Shown: positions 12,474 through 20,744 of the stretch, in pieces
Numbering within the stretch: the first letter of the stretch is position 1
How the letters are laid out: each line of letters begins with the position of its first letter
NCBI GenBank assembly: GCA_902489955.1
Contig: CABUBY010000016.1
Coordinates: 1 to 22,455, forward strand
Origin: an uncultured Collinsella sp.
GTDB taxonomy: Bacteria; Actinomycetota; Coriobacteriia; Coriobacteriales; Coriobacteriaceae
Length of the DNA: 22,455 nucleotides
Reading direction: 5' to 3'
Notes under the pieces: generated by a model
What the model was told of the DNA's origin: nothing
Seen by the model: only the letters and a program-made list of their open reading frames with translations
Databases searched by the model: none
Program-made: the position numbers and the translations under genes

Positions 12474-14696
12474 TTAGAGATGCAGCACGCGGTCGCGGAT
12501 CTCCTCGGTTCGGCCCTGGTTCCAGAACTGGGTACCGATGTAGCCGCACGTACGACGGGCGACGTTCATCTTCTCCTGATCGCGGTTGCCGCAGTTGGGG
12601 CACTCCCACACCAGCTTGCCGTCATCCTCGACAATCTTGATCTCGCCATCGTAGCCGCACACCTGGCAGTAGTCGCTCTTGGTGTTGAGCTCGGCGTACA
12701 TGATGTTGTCGTAGATGTACTGCATCACGCGGATGACAGCCTTGAGGTTGTCCTGCATGTTGGGAACCTCGACGTAGGAGATGGCACCGCCCGGCGAAAG
12801 CTGCTGGAACATACCCTCGAACTTGAGCTTGTCGAATGCGTCGATCTCCTCGGACACGTGGACGTGGTAGCTGTTGGTGATGTAGCCCTTGTCCGTCACG
12901 CCCGGGATGATGCCAAAACGACGCTGCAGGCACTTGGCGAACTTGTAGGTCGTCGACTCAAGCGGGGTACCGTACAGCGAGAAGTCAATATCGCTTTCGG
13001 CCTTCCACTCCGCGCACTTGTCGTTCATGCGCTGCATGACGGCCATGGCAAAGGGCGTGCCCTCCTTCTCGGTGTGGCTGTGGCCCGTCATGTACTTGAC
13101 GCACTCGTACAGGCCGGCATAACCCAGACTAATGGTGGAGTAACCGCCCACGAGCAGCTTGTCGATCGTCTCGCCCTTCTTCAGGCGGGCGAGGGCGCCG
13201 TACTGCCAAAGAATCGGTGCGGCATCCGAAAGCGTACCCATCAGACGCTCATGACGGCACAGCAGGGCGCGGTGGCACAGCTCAAGGCGCTCGTCGAAGA
13301 TCTTCCAGAACTTGTCCATGTCCTGATGCGAGCTCAGCGCGACATCGGGCAGGTTGATGGTCACAACGCCCTGGTTAAAGCGACCGTAGTACTTGGGCTT
13401 GTTCGGGTCATAGTTCAGCGCGTTGGCCACGTTGTTAAATCCGTTACCGGAGCGGTCGGGCGTCAGGAAGCTGCGGCAACCCATGCAGGTATAGCAGTCG
13501 CCGTTGCCCGCGGTCTCGCCCTTCGACAGCTTGAGCTCGCGCATCTTCTTCTCGGAGATGTAGTCGGGCACCATGCGCTTGGCGGTGCACTTAGCAGCCA
13601 GCTGGGTCAGGTAGAAGTACGGGGAATTCTCGTGAACGTTATCGTCCTCGAGTACATAGATGAGCTTGGGGAATGCCGGGGTAATCCACACGCCGGCCTC
13701 GTTCTTAACGCCCTCGTAGCGCTGGCGAAGCGTCTCCTCCACGATCATGGCAAGGTCGTGCTTCTCCTGAGGCGTACGGGCCTCGTTAAGATACATGAAG
13801 ACCGTCACGAACGGCGCCTGGCCGTTGGTGGTCATAAGGGTCACGACCTGATACTGAATCGTCTGAACGCCGCGGCGGATCTCGTCACGCAGGCGGTCCT
13901 CAACAACCTCGCGGACCTTTTCGGGAGATGCGGAAACGCCGAGCTCCTCGAGCTCGCGGGCGACCTCGCCGCGAATCTTTTGACGGCTCACCTCGACGAA
14001 CGGGGCAAGATGGGTCAGCGAAATCGACTGGCCACCGTACTGGGAGGAAGCAACCTGAGCGATGATCTGCGTCGCGATGTTGCAGGCAGTCGAGAAGCTG
14101 TGCGGCTTCTCGATCAGCGTGCCCGAAATAACAGTACCGTTCTGGAGCATATCCTCCAGGTTCACCAGGTCGCAGTTATGCATGTGCTGGGCAAAGTAGT
14201 CCGAATCATGGAAGTGAATCAGACCCTCATTGTGAGCATCCACAATCTCCTGGGGCAGCAGCACACGCTGGGTCAGGTCCTTGGAGATCTCGCCGGCCAT
14301 GTAGTCACGCTGAACGGAATTGACGGTCGGGTTCTTGTTGGAGTTCTCCTGCTTGACCTCTTCGTTGTTGCACTCAATCAGCGACAGAATCTTGTCGTCG
14401 GTCGTGTTCTTCTGGCGCTTCAGGCTCTGAACATAGCGATAGATGATGTAATGGCGAGCGACCTCGTAGCAGTCGAGACGCATAATCTCGTCCTCGACCA
14501 GATCCTGAATCTCCTCGACCGACACGGTGTGGCCCGCGTTCTCGCATGCCTCGGCGACGTTTTGTGCCGCGTAAACCACCTGGCGGTCGGTAAGACGAGA
14601 GCTCTCCTCGACCTCCAAGTTTGCGGCGCGGATGGCATTGACAATCTTATCGATGTCAAAGACAACCTCGGTGCCGCTGCGCTTGATGATCTTCAT
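12474..14696 (-). CDS. nrdD: Anaerobic (class III) ribonucleoside-triphosphate reductase
   Basis: A 740-residue enzyme reducing NTPs to dNTPs without oxygen, activated by NrdG. An N-terminal ATP-cone (about residues 1-95; KIIKRSGTEVVFDIDKIVNAI) is the allosteric activity site. The catalytic glycyl radical barrel follows. The C-terminus has the zinc site Cys677-x2-Cys680 and Cys699-x2-Cys702, and the glycyl radical motif RTCGYIG with Gly718. Length is normal. The ATG at 14696 has AAGAGG upstream. It has a promoter with two NrdR-box-like sites about 220 nt upstream. The radical activase gene lies downstream but is separated by two long hairpin elements, so stoichiometric coexpression is not obvious. 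Confidence 0.97.
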   Translation of the reverse strand: MKIIKRSGTEVVFDIDKIVNAIRAANLEVEESSRLTDRQVVYAAQNVAEACENAGHTVSVEEIQDLVEDEIMRLDCYEVARHYIIYRYVQSLKRQKNTTDDKILSLIECNNEEVKQENSNKNPTVNSVQRDYMAGEISKDLTQRVLLPQEIVDAHNEGLIHFHDSDYFAQHMHNCDLVNLEDMLQNGTVISGTLIEKPHSFSTACNIATQIIAQVASSQYGGQSISLTHLAPFVEVSRQKIRGEVARELEELGVSASPEKVREVVEDRLRDEIRRGVQTIQYQVVTLMTTNGQAPFVTVFMYLNEARTPQEKHDLAMIVEETLRQRYEGVKNEAGVWITPAFPKLIYVLEDDNVHENSPYFYLTQLAAKCTAKRMVPDYISEKKMRELKLSKGETAGNGDCYTCMGCRSFLTPDRSGNGFNNVANALNYDPNKPKYYGRFNQGVVTINLPDVALSSHQDMDKFWKIFDERLELCHRALLCRHERLMGTLSDAAPILWQYGALARLKKGETIDKLLVGGYSTISLGYAGLYECVKYMTGHSHTEKEGTPFAMAVMQRMNDKCAEWKAESDIDFSLYGTPLESTTYKFAKCLQRRFGIIPGVTDKGYITNSYHVHVSEEIDAFDKLKFEGMFQQLSPGGAISYVEVPNMQDNLKAVIRVMQYIYDNIMYAELNTKSDYCQVCGYDGEIKIVEDDGKLVWECPNCGNRDQEKMNVARRTCGYIGTQFWNQGRTEEIRDRVLHL

Positions 14697-14916
14697 CCTC
14701 TTGCCTCTTTCGCGTCGAAATCGTATTGCGCTTCAGAGCCAAACGATGCCCGGCAGGGCTTGCCCCTGTCTTGCGGCGCCGTCGCGCAATCTGTGTTTTC
14801 GAAAACCATAGGCCCTCATGCGGACAATCCTCGCAGCCAATCAAGGGGCTCGAAGATCCATCCAAATGGGGCGAATAAGGTCCTCGTTCTCTGTCCGCCA
14901 TCTATCATACGACAAA
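14697..14916 (-). other. Long 5' leader of nrdD
   Basis: About 220 nt separate the predicted start point from the ATG. On the minus strand it contains the palindrome GTTTTCGAAAAC (plus 14795-14806) and the hairpin CAGGG-gcaag-CCCTG (about 14753-14767). No known riboswitch signature (in particular no clear cobalamin B12-box) was recognised, and no leader ORF with a Shine-Dalgarno was found. Confidence 0.35.
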
Positions 14917-14920
14917 GAGG

Positions 14921-14936
14921 CATCTATATCCTGTAT
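14921..14936. promoter_or_regulatory. Second, degenerate NrdR-box-like site on the nrdD -10
   Basis: CATCTATATCCTGTAT matches about 10 of 16 positions of the NrdR consensus (acaCWATATATWGtgt). Its centre is 32 bp from that of the strong box at 14953-14968, the three-turn spacing typical of NrdR tandem boxes, and it covers the -10 hexamer. Confidence 0.45.
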
Positions 14937-14952
14937 TCTTTTTTTAGGTCAA
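14923..14952 (-). promoter_or_regulatory. nrdD promoter
   Basis: On the minus strand TTGACC (plus 14947-14952), an 18-nt spacer and TATAGA (plus 14923-14928). The start point would be near 14916. The same TTGACC -35 is used in the metY promoter. It is bracketed by the two NrdR-box-like sites. Confidence 0.6.
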
Positions 14953-14968
14953 ACACAACATATAGTGT
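14953..14968. promoter_or_regulatory. NrdR box upstream of nrdD
   Basis: ACACAACATATAGTGT matches the NrdR consensus (acaCWATATATWGtgt) at 15 of 16 positions. It lies directly upstream of the -35 box. NrdR is the conserved ATP-cone/zinc-ribbon repressor of ribonucleotide reductase genes; its own gene is not in the window. Confidence 0.75.
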
Positions 14969-14970
14969 TT

Positions 14971-15260
14971 CAGCAGGTCAAAGCAATTAGTCATTTTGCA
15001 GACGCATTAATTATGAGGGGTTCTTGGCAAGTCGGTAAAACGTTACCAACACGGCTACCTGCATGGCAGTTATAAAACCCCCTTAGTCAAGCCGCTGACA
15101 AATCCTACCAAAACCAAGCCGCTCACGCCAAAAGAATCCAAAAGATTATGCTTGACCAACATGTTGCGGTCACGGTCGGCCAGGACGTATGCAACCTGCC
15201 GGCACCCCTACGGCGACCTTGGATCAATATTTGCTGGCATATTTGACGGCGTGTTTGGTA
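14971..15260. other. Intergenic region without a convincing gene
   Basis: Lower GC than its surroundings. Contains GGTAA-aacg-TTACC (about 15031-15044) and a direct repeat CAAGCCGCT about 27 nt apart (near 15088 and 15115). A 30-codon minus-strand frame (15070-15162) and a 44-codon plus-strand frame (from 15161) are open but have no Shine-Dalgarno. Possibly a decayed gene next to the tRNA. Confidence 0.35.
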
Positions 15261-15299
15261 GCAAAACAAAACAGCTCAGAGGACATAGCCTCTGAGCTG
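15261..15299 (-). terminator. Intrinsic terminator of tRNA-Val
   Basis: CAGCTCAGAGG (15272-15282) and CCTCTGAGCTG (15289-15299) form an 11-bp perfect stem with a 6-nt loop, followed on the minus strand by TTTTGTTTT. It starts 8 nt after the tRNA 3' end. Confidence 0.92.
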
Positions 15300-15307
15300 C
15301 GAACATT

Positions 15308-15382
15308 TGGTGGGCGTTAGAAGATTTGAACTTCTGACCTCTTCCGTGTCAGGGAAGCGCTCTCCCCCTGAGCTAAACGCCC
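15308..15382 (-). tRNA. tRNA-Val (anticodon GAC)
   Basis: 75 nt including encoded CCA. All four arms fold: acceptor GGGCGTT/AACGCCC, D arm GCTC/GAGC, anticodon arm CTTCC-CTGACAC-GGAAG with GAC at 34-36, and T arm AGAAG-TTCAAAT-CTTCT. It reads GUC/GUU valine codons. It stands alone, with its own promoter and terminator. No integrated element is seen beside it. Confidence 0.96.
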
Positions 15383-15411
15383 GATCAAGGGTGCGCAAGT
15401 GCGCAAGGGAT

Positions 15412-15440
15412 AATATAACGGAGCCTGAACTCGGTGGCAA
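15412..15440 (-). promoter_or_regulatory. Promoter of tRNA-Val
   Basis: Minus strand TTGCCA (plus 15435-15440), a 17-nt spacer and TATATT (plus 15412-15417), the best promoter in the window by consensus. Between the -10 and the tRNA lies a tandem duplication of GTGCGCAA (plus 15391-15406). Confidence 0.75.
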
Positions 15441-15671
15441 GAACATTTTTAAAAATCGCTTACATTGTGGAATTCGGGGGCTTTGTCGTATCCATTTCAA
15501 AAGAGCCTGCTGCCGCGATTTGGCTGTCGCATAATGCAAGGCCATTGCGGTATCGAGCTATGGAAAGACGCCTGCGGAATTGTCCTACCGATAAACGGAC
15601 AAGCCTCCAGCTGGTGACTTCGCCGTGGTAAGGTAAGCCGAATTGTTTCCAGGCTGTTTCGGGGGAGTGGA

Positions 15672-16694
15672 ATGAGCAAAGAGTGTGTCGAGCAGGTCGA
15701 AGGCGCAGGGGCTTCGGTGCCGATGACCGATATATCGAACATTGATGTGCCCGAGGGCACCGATGAGCTCAGCCGCAACACCCGTCGCGCATGGCGCGAC
15801 CGCCTGAACAGCGCTTCGACGCGCAAGATGATCACGGGCGTCTTGGCTACGCTGGTGGGCGGTTCGTTTTGGGGCTTCTCGGGCACCAGTGCGAGCTTTC
15901 TGTTCGATACCTACCACGTCGACACCTTGTGGCTTATGAGCGTGCGTCAGATTCTCGCCGGCCTGCTCTTTATGGCTGTGGTTGTCACGCGCGACCGCGC
16001 ACGCCTGGTCAAGCTTTGGACCACACCCGCCGATCGCAAGCAGCTGCTGCTCTTTACCGCCTTTGGCCTGCTGTTCAACCAGTTTTGCTATCTTTCGGCC
16101 GTGCGCCTGACGAACGCCGGAACCGCGACGGTGCTCCAGTGCCTGCAGCTCGTTATCATCATGGGCTACGCCTGCGTGACCGATCGCCGCATGCCGCGTA
16201 CTCGCGAAGTCGTCGGCATTGGCCTGGCTCTGGGTGGAACCTTTTTAATCGCCACCGGCGGCGACCCCACCAGCCTGAATATCTCGACGCTTGGCCTGGC
16301 AGCAGGTCTTATGTGTGCGGTCAGCGCCGCGTGTATGGCGGTGATTCCCGCCAAGATCCTGCCCGAATACGGTAGCCCCATCGTCACGGGCTCGGCAATG
16401 CTCACGGCGGGCGTGGTCTCATGTGTCTTCGTGCAGCCCTGGGCGCATATGCCGGCGCTCGATGCCGCCGGTATCGAGGCGCTCGCGGTGTTCGTGGTTA
16501 TCGGCTCGTTTTTTGCTTACATGCTCTATATGCAGGGCGTTAAGGACATCGGCTCGGTGCGTGCGAGCCTCATCGGAACTGTGGAGCCGGTTTCGGCGAC
16601 CATCACCAGCGCCGTTATGCTGGGCACGGTGTTTTTGCCGACCGACCTTATCGGCTTTGCCATGATCATCGTGATGATGTTCCTCACGGTGTAG
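15672..16694 (+). CDS. EamA/DMT-family membrane transporter
   Basis: A 340-residue integral membrane protein of the drug/metabolite transporter superfamily. The first 50 residues are polar and presumably cytoplasmic; about ten hydrophobic segments follow from residue 53 (ITGVLATLVGGSFWGFSGT), arranged as two five-helix EamA repeats (about 55-185 and 205-340). Typical family spots are FWGFSGTSASFLF in repeat 1 and IGTVEPVSATITSAVMLGT in repeat 2 (both given within 20 residues). The protein ends directly after the last helix (IIVMMFLTV). GGGGGAG lies 6-7 nt before the ATG. A TTGTCC-N11-GGACAA dyad (15580-15602) in the upstream region could be an operator. Substrate is not predictable; amino acids or metabolites are common for the family. 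Confidence 0.88.
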   Translation: MSKECVEQVEGAGASVPMTDISNIDVPEGTDELSRNTRRAWRDRLNSASTRKMITGVLATLVGGSFWGFSGTSASFLFDTYHVDTLWLMSVRQILAGLLFMAVVVTRDRARLVKLWTTPADRKQLLLFTAFGLLFNQFCYLSAVRLTNAGTATVLQCLQLVIIMGYACVTDRRMPRTREVVGIGLALGGTFLIATGGDPTSLNISTLGLAAGLMCAVSAACMAVIPAKILPEYGSPIVTGSAMLTAGVVSCVFVQPWAHMPALDAAGIEALAVFVVIGSFFAYMLYMQGVKDIGSVRASLIGTVEPVSATITSAVMLGTVFLPTDLIGFAMIIVMMFLTV

Positions 16695-16843
16695 TTGACG
16701 CCGCCGCCAAGACAGAAAAGGTGTTGTGCCGCATTTTCGCCAATTGATGTCCGTGTCTGGAGTTTAGCTGTCGATGCTCAAAATGCCATAAACTAGTAAC
16801 GTTATGGACTTTTTCATTGCGACTCAATTGCGAGGATTTCTTT

Positions 16844-19156
16844 ATGGCTGGTAATCACTTTAAGGGCAGCGATAGCGGCCGTCCTGCAGTTCCGCCGCGT
16901 CCGAACGGGGCTGGTAAGGCCGGCACGCCGGGCGACGCTGGACAGGGCGGCTCCGGTAAGCGCGTGTCCCCGGGCGAGACGGCGATGTTTACCGCTCTGT
17001 ACGAGCAGTCTCAAAAGGCAAAAAAGACCGGCCGTGCAAGAGGGAATGTCTTTGCGGGCGGTGCAACCTCCGCGTCGCAGCCGAGCGGGGCTCCTTCGGT
17101 ACCTGCGAACAACGCAGGTGCTGCCAACGCCGCGAATGCCGCCGGCAACGTTAATGCCGGCAAGGCCGACAACAATACTCCCTCTGCCGGTGGCGCGGGG
17201 CTTACGGGTAACCTTGGCACGATCTACACCGGCGCCTCCGAAACTGGCACGTTCGCCCGCCTGGATGATAGCGGTGCCGAGTTTGCGGGCTCGGGTTCCA
17301 AGGAAGATTATTACGATTTTGGCTTGAACTACGGTAGCGACGCTTCGTCGAGTTCGACCTCTGACGGTCTGGTCCGTCATCGCCATCGCAAGGGCGAGCA
17401 CAAAAAGCGTCACACCGGCGCCATTATTGCCGCTGTAGTCGCGGTGCTTCTCGTTGCGCTTGGCGCAAGCGGCTTTATGCTGCTTAACTCGGCAAAGACC
17501 GTAAAGAGCGAAGCGAAGGAGGCTGTCGAGATCGTCGGTGGCCTTAAGGACAAGGTCACGTCGGGCGATTTTTCGACGCTGCCTGACGACGCGAAGAAGA
17601 TCGATGAGCTCTGTAACAGCATGAAGGCGAAGACCTCGAGCCCGCTGTGGGCGGCGGCTTCGTTTATCCCGGTGTATGGCAGCGATATCAATGCGGCCCG
17701 CACCATGATTGACGCCCTGTCCGATGTCTCGAGCAATGCGCTGGTTCCCATGGCCGACAACCTCTCGCAGGCTACGCCCGGCAAGCTGTTCCAGGACGGC
17801 ATGATTAACGTGTCCGCGCTACAGGCGGTCGCCGATTCGCTTTCCAATAGATCGAAGGTGTTCAAGAGCGCCAACGAGAAGGTCCAGGGCATTGGCGATA
17901 CTCATATTTCCCAGGTGACCGAGCTGGTCGATAAGGCCAAGGACGGCTTTGCCACCCTCAACGGCGCGGTTGACGCGGCGGAGAAGGTCGCCCCCGTCCT
18001 TCCCCAGATGCTCGGCGCCAACGGCCAGACGCGCAACTACCTTATGTACGCCATGAACAACGTCGAGATTCGTGCCTGCGGCGGCTTTGGCGGTTCGCAG
18101 GGCCTGATTTCGGTCACCGACGGTCAGATGTCGATTGGCGAGTTTGTTCCCCGCATTGGACTCAGCGAGGATGAGGCGGTCGAGAGCGTCGACGAAGAGG
18201 ATGAGGCGCTGTTCGGCAACCACAGCAACCTGTACAACTCGGGCAATACCTATTCGCCTGATTGGCCCCGCAACTCGCAGCGTGTCGCCGCGCTGTGGAA
18301 GTCCCAGTATGGACAGGACGTTGATGGCGTCATCGGTATCGACCCGGTGTTCCTGCAGTATCTGCTGGGCCTGGTCGGTAACGTGTCACTGCCCGACGGA
18401 ACGGTTGTCGACGGCACCAACGCCGCAAAGGTCCTCATGCACGATGTGTACTGGAACTATCCGGTCGAGGAGTCGGACGGCATCTTTGCATCCGTCGCCA
18501 GCGCTGCCTTCGACAAGATCCTTGGCGGTATCGGCGATGTCGATGTTACGAAGCTTGTCAGCGCCGTTGAGCGCGGTGCCGAAGAGGGCCGCCTGATCGC
18601 GTGGATGAGAAACGATGATGAGCAGAATGCCATCAAAGAGACGGGCATTGACGCTTCGCTGCCCGATCCGGATGATCCGAGTGCCGATCCCGTTGCCGGC
18701 GTTTACTTTAACAACCTGAGCTTCTCCAAGCTCGACTGGTATCTGAACGCTGACACTCAGATTGGTCAGGGCGTGAAGAACGGCGACGGCACGTGCTCCT
18801 ATCGCATCACCGTTACCCTGACGAACATCATGACGCAGGAGGAGGCTGGCAAGCTGCCCGACTACGTTGCGGCGAGCGCACCCGATGCCGCGCGTGACGA
18901 CGAGCGTCTGAATGTCTCGTTGTTTGCCCCGACGGGCGGCAACATTACTGATCTGACCGTCGAGGGCACCCAGTTTGGTCTTGGCGCCGCTATGTGGCAT
19001 GGAATCCCCTTCTATTCGGGCACCGTTGACCTGCATGCTGGCGAGACGACGACGATCACGTATACGCTGACCACGTCGGCCGAGGCGGGGGACAAGCCGC
19101 TTACGCTGCGTCAGACTCCTACATGCCAGGCGGCTCGCGACAGCGCGTCGGCGTAG
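16844..19156 (+). CDS. Large membrane-anchored DUF4012 protein
   Basis: A 770-residue protein; start ATG 16844 with GAGGA 7 nt upstream (an in-frame ATG at 16817 lacks one). Residues 1-190 are a low-complexity Gly/Ala/Asn/Ser-rich region ending in a basic HRHRKGEHKKRH patch, presumably cytoplasmic. One transmembrane helix follows (about 191-215), then a long extracytoplasmic part. The DUF4012 signature is RNYLMYAMNNVEIRACGGF (398-416) with GSQGLISVTDGQM after it, and IDPVFLQYLLGLVG (499-512). The C-terminal 130 residues look like beta-rich segments. DUF4012 proteins of Gram-positives have no established function; cell-surface polymer assembly has been suspected. A dyad AGTTTA-N22-TAAACT (16761-16794) lies upstream. 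The next gene, glmM, makes a cell-wall precursor. Confidence 0.8.
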   Translation: MAGNHFKGSDSGRPAVPPRPNGAGKAGTPGDAGQGGSGKRVSPGETAMFTALYEQSQKAKKTGRARGNVFAGGATSASQPSGAPSVPANNAGAANAANAAGNVNAGKADNNTPSAGGAGLTGNLGTIYTGASETGTFARLDDSGAEFAGSGSKEDYYDFGLNYGSDASSSSTSDGLVRHRHRKGEHKKRHTGAIIAAVVAVLLVALGASGFMLLNSAKTVKSEAKEAVEIVGGLKDKVTSGDFSTLPDDAKKIDELCNSMKAKTSSPLWAAASFIPVYGSDINAARTMIDALSDVSSNALVPMADNLSQATPGKLFQDGMINVSALQAVADSLSNRSKVFKSANEKVQGIGDTHISQVTELVDKAKDGFATLNGAVDAAEKVAPVLPQMLGANGQTRNYLMYAMNNVEIRACGGFGGSQGLISVTDGQMSIGEFVPRIGLSEDEAVESVDEEDEALFGNHSNLYNSGNTYSPDWPRNSQRVAALWKSQYGQDVDGVIGIDPVFLQYLLGLVGNVSLPDGTVVDGTNAAKVLMHDVYWNYPVEESDGIFASVASAAFDKILGGIGDVDVTKLVSAVERGAEEGRLIAWMRNDDEQNAIKETGIDASLPDPDDPSADPVAGVYFNNLSFSKLDWYLNADTQIGQGVKNGDGTCSYRITVTLTNIMTQEEAGKLPDYVAASAPDAARDDERLNVSLFAPTGGNITDLTVEGTQFGLGAAMWHGIPFYSGTVDLHAGETTTITYTLTTSAEAGDKPLTLRQTPTCQAARDSASA

Positions 19157-19184
19157 GGTTTTTCTGGTAGCGCAGATAATCGAG

Positions 19185-19220
19185 TACCATTTTGGGGCGG
19201 ACAGGCAATCTGTTCGCCCC
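19185..19220 (+). promoter_or_regulatory. glmM promoter -10 and hairpin at the transcript start (or DUF4012 terminator)
   Basis: TACCAT (19185-19190) is a possible -10; TTTCTG 18 nt upstream is a weak -35. GGGGCGGACAG (19194-19204) and CTGTTCGCCCC (19210-19220) form an 11-bp stem (one G-U) with a 5-nt loop, followed by TATTTTG. It can be read as the intrinsic terminator of the DUF4012 gene (38 nt after its stop) or as a 5'-terminal hairpin of the glmM mRNA, because the predicted start point falls at the first G. The Shine-Dalgarno AAGGAG follows after 8 nt. Confidence 0.55.
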
Positions 19221-19239
19221 TATTTTGTAAGGAGAGCGC

Positions 19240-20571
19240 ATGAAGTACTTTGGCACCGACGGCTTTCGCGGCGAGGCCAACGTTGGGCTGACGGTAGAGC
19301 ACGCTTATAAGATTGGCCGTTTTGTGGGCTGGTATTACGGCGCCAACCGCGAGCGCAAGGCGCGCGTCATCGTGGGCAAGGACACACGTCGCTCGAGTTA
19401 TATGTTCGAGGCAGCGCTGGTGAGCGGCCTGGTCGCGAGCGGTGCGGACGCCTATATGCTGCACGTGATCCCCACGCCAGGCGTAGCGCATCAGACTGTG
19501 GAAGGCTGCTTCGATTGCGGCATCATGATCAGCGCGAGCCACAACCCGTTTTGCGATAACGGCATTAAGCTCGTCAACAGCGACGGCTTTAAGATGGACG
19601 AGGACGTGCTGGAGCTCATCGAGGACTACATCGATGGCAAGAGCGAGGTGCCGCTGGCCACGGGCAACCACATCGGCGCCACGGTGGACTACATGCAGGG
19701 TCGCAACCGCTACATTGCTTCGCTCATTGCAAGTGCGAACTTTTCGCTGCAGGGCGTCAAGATCGGTATCGACTGCGCCAACGGCTCGGCTTCCTCGGTG
19801 GCCAAGCCGGTGTTTGACGCGCTCGGTGCCGACGTGCGCGTGATCAATGCCGCGCCCGATGGCTTTAACATCAACGTCGACTGCGGCTCCACGCATATGG
19901 AGCGCCTGCAGCGTCACGTGGTGGAGCAGGGCCTGGACGTGGGTTTTGCCTATGACGGCGATGCCGACCGCTGCCTGGCCGTGGATGAACGCGGCCGCGT
20001 GGTAGACGGCGACCAGATCCTGTACGTGTGCGGCGTGTATCTGAACAAGCACGGGCGTCTCTCGGGCGGTACCGTGGTACCGACGATCGCCAGCAACTTT
20101 GGTCTGGTCAAGTCGCTGGAGCTTGCCGGACTGAGCGCCGTGACCAGCGGCGTGGGCGACCGTCACGTGTATGCCAAGATGCGCGAGGGCGGCTACAGCC
20201 TGGGCGGCGAGCAGACGGGCCATACGATCTTTGGCGATATCGAGTGCACGGGCGACGGCATTATGACCTCGCTGCGCGTGATGGAAGTGATTCGTGCCGA
20301 GCGCGAGACGCTCTCGCAGCTCACGGCTCCGTGCAAGCTGCTGCCGCAGGCGCAGGTGGCCGTGCACGTGGCGGACAAGGACGCCGCGCTCGAGAGCATG
20401 GGCGTGCAGAACGCCATCGCCGAGGCCGAGGCTGCGCTGGCAGGCGAGGGCCGCGTGCTCGTGCGCAAGAGCGGAACCGAGTCGGTTATCCGCGTGCTGG
20501 CCGAGGCGCCCGACCAAGCATCCGCCGATGCCGCCATGAAGCGCATCGCCAACGCGCTCGAGGCTTTATAG
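19240..20571 (+). CDS. glmM: Phosphoglucosamine mutase
   Basis: A 443-residue alpha-D-phosphohexomutase converting glucosamine-6-phosphate to glucosamine-1-phosphate for UDP-GlcNAc and peptidoglycan synthesis. Motifs: MKYFGTDGFRGEAN at the N-terminus, ISASHNPFCDNG with phosphorylatable Ser100, metal loop YDGDADR (Asp239, Asp241, Asp243), sugar-binding GGEQTGH (usually GEQSGH) and phosphate loop RKSGTESVIRV (Ser where many have Pro). FGTDG and Ser in the active loop indicate GlmM rather than a general phosphomannomutase. AAGGAG lies 7 nt before the ATG. The stop codon is part of a strong hairpin. Confidence 0.95.
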   Translation: MKYFGTDGFRGEANVGLTVEHAYKIGRFVGWYYGANRERKARVIVGKDTRRSSYMFEAALVSGLVASGADAYMLHVIPTPGVAHQTVEGCFDCGIMISASHNPFCDNGIKLVNSDGFKMDEDVLELIEDYIDGKSEVPLATGNHIGATVDYMQGRNRYIASLIASANFSLQGVKIGIDCANGSASSVAKPVFDALGADVRVINAAPDGFNINVDCGSTHMERLQRHVVEQGLDVGFAYDGDADRCLAVDERGRVVDGDQILYVCGVYLNKHGRLSGGTVVPTIASNFGLVKSLELAGLSAVTSGVGDRHVYAKMREGGYSLGGEQTGHTIFGDIECTGDGIMTSLRVMEVIRAERETLSQLTAPCKLLPQAQVAVHVADKDAALESMGVQNAIAEAEAALAGEGRVLVRKSGTESVIRVLAEAPDQASADAAMKRIANALEAL

Positions 20572-20599
20572 CTACGCGGTTTTACCAAACCGCGTAGCT
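20570..20599 (+). repeat. 13-bp perfect hairpin including the glmM stop codon
   Basis: AGCTACGCGGTTT (20570-20582) and AAACCGCGTAGCT (20587-20599) with a 4-nt loop. The last two bases of the TAG stop (20569-20571) are in the stem. No U-run on either strand, so intrinsic termination is doubtful. Confidence 0.7.
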
Positions 20600-20611
20600 G
20601 CTCGACGCTGC

Positions 20612-20710
20612 AAACGGCCCCAAGCGGCAATCTGACGTTCAATTTCAAGGGCGCGACCAGAAGGTCAGCGCCCTTTCATTTCACGTCACCTTGCTCGCTT
20701 GGGGCCGTTT
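20612..20710. repeat. Nested inverted repeat between convergent genes, probably a bidirectional terminator
   Basis: Outer arms AAACGGCCCCAAGCG (20612-20626) and CGCTTGGGGCCGTTT (20696-20710), 15 bp perfect. Inside: TGACGT/ACGTCA (20633-20638 / 20683-20688), and within that AAGGGCGC/GCGCCCTT (20647-20654 / 20668-20675) with GACC-agaa-GGTC at the tip. The inner hairpin is followed by TTTCATTT on the plus strand, so it can terminate glmM. The whole 99 nt can form one branched-free long hairpin or a cruciform. Confidence 0.7.
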
Positions 20711-20744
20711 TCGCTGACGTTGCCAAGACATTAGCGTCAACGAA

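Noticed and set aside
14697..14916. Cobalamin riboswitch in the nrdD leader
   Set aside because: No B12-box-like segment recognised, and class III reductase does not use cobalamin.
12480..14990. 836-codon open frame on the plus strand over nrdD
   Set aside because: Mirror frame of nrdD in high-GC DNA; the nrdD protein has all family motifs and the antisense product matches nothing recognisable.
15070..15162. 30-codon minus-strand frame ending in a hydrophobic stretch, possible small membrane peptide or toxin
   Set aside because: No Shine-Dalgarno and no antisense RNA promoter recognised; could be a decayed gene end, so not listed as a gene.
15161..15295. 44-codon plus-strand frame with protein-like composition next to the tRNA terminator
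   Set aside because: No ribosome binding site, and it runs into the terminator stem of tRNA-Val; overlaps antisense to the frame at 15070-15162.
15308..15382. Integrated element at tRNA-Val
   Set aside because: No integrase and no repeated tRNA 3' end found in the window.
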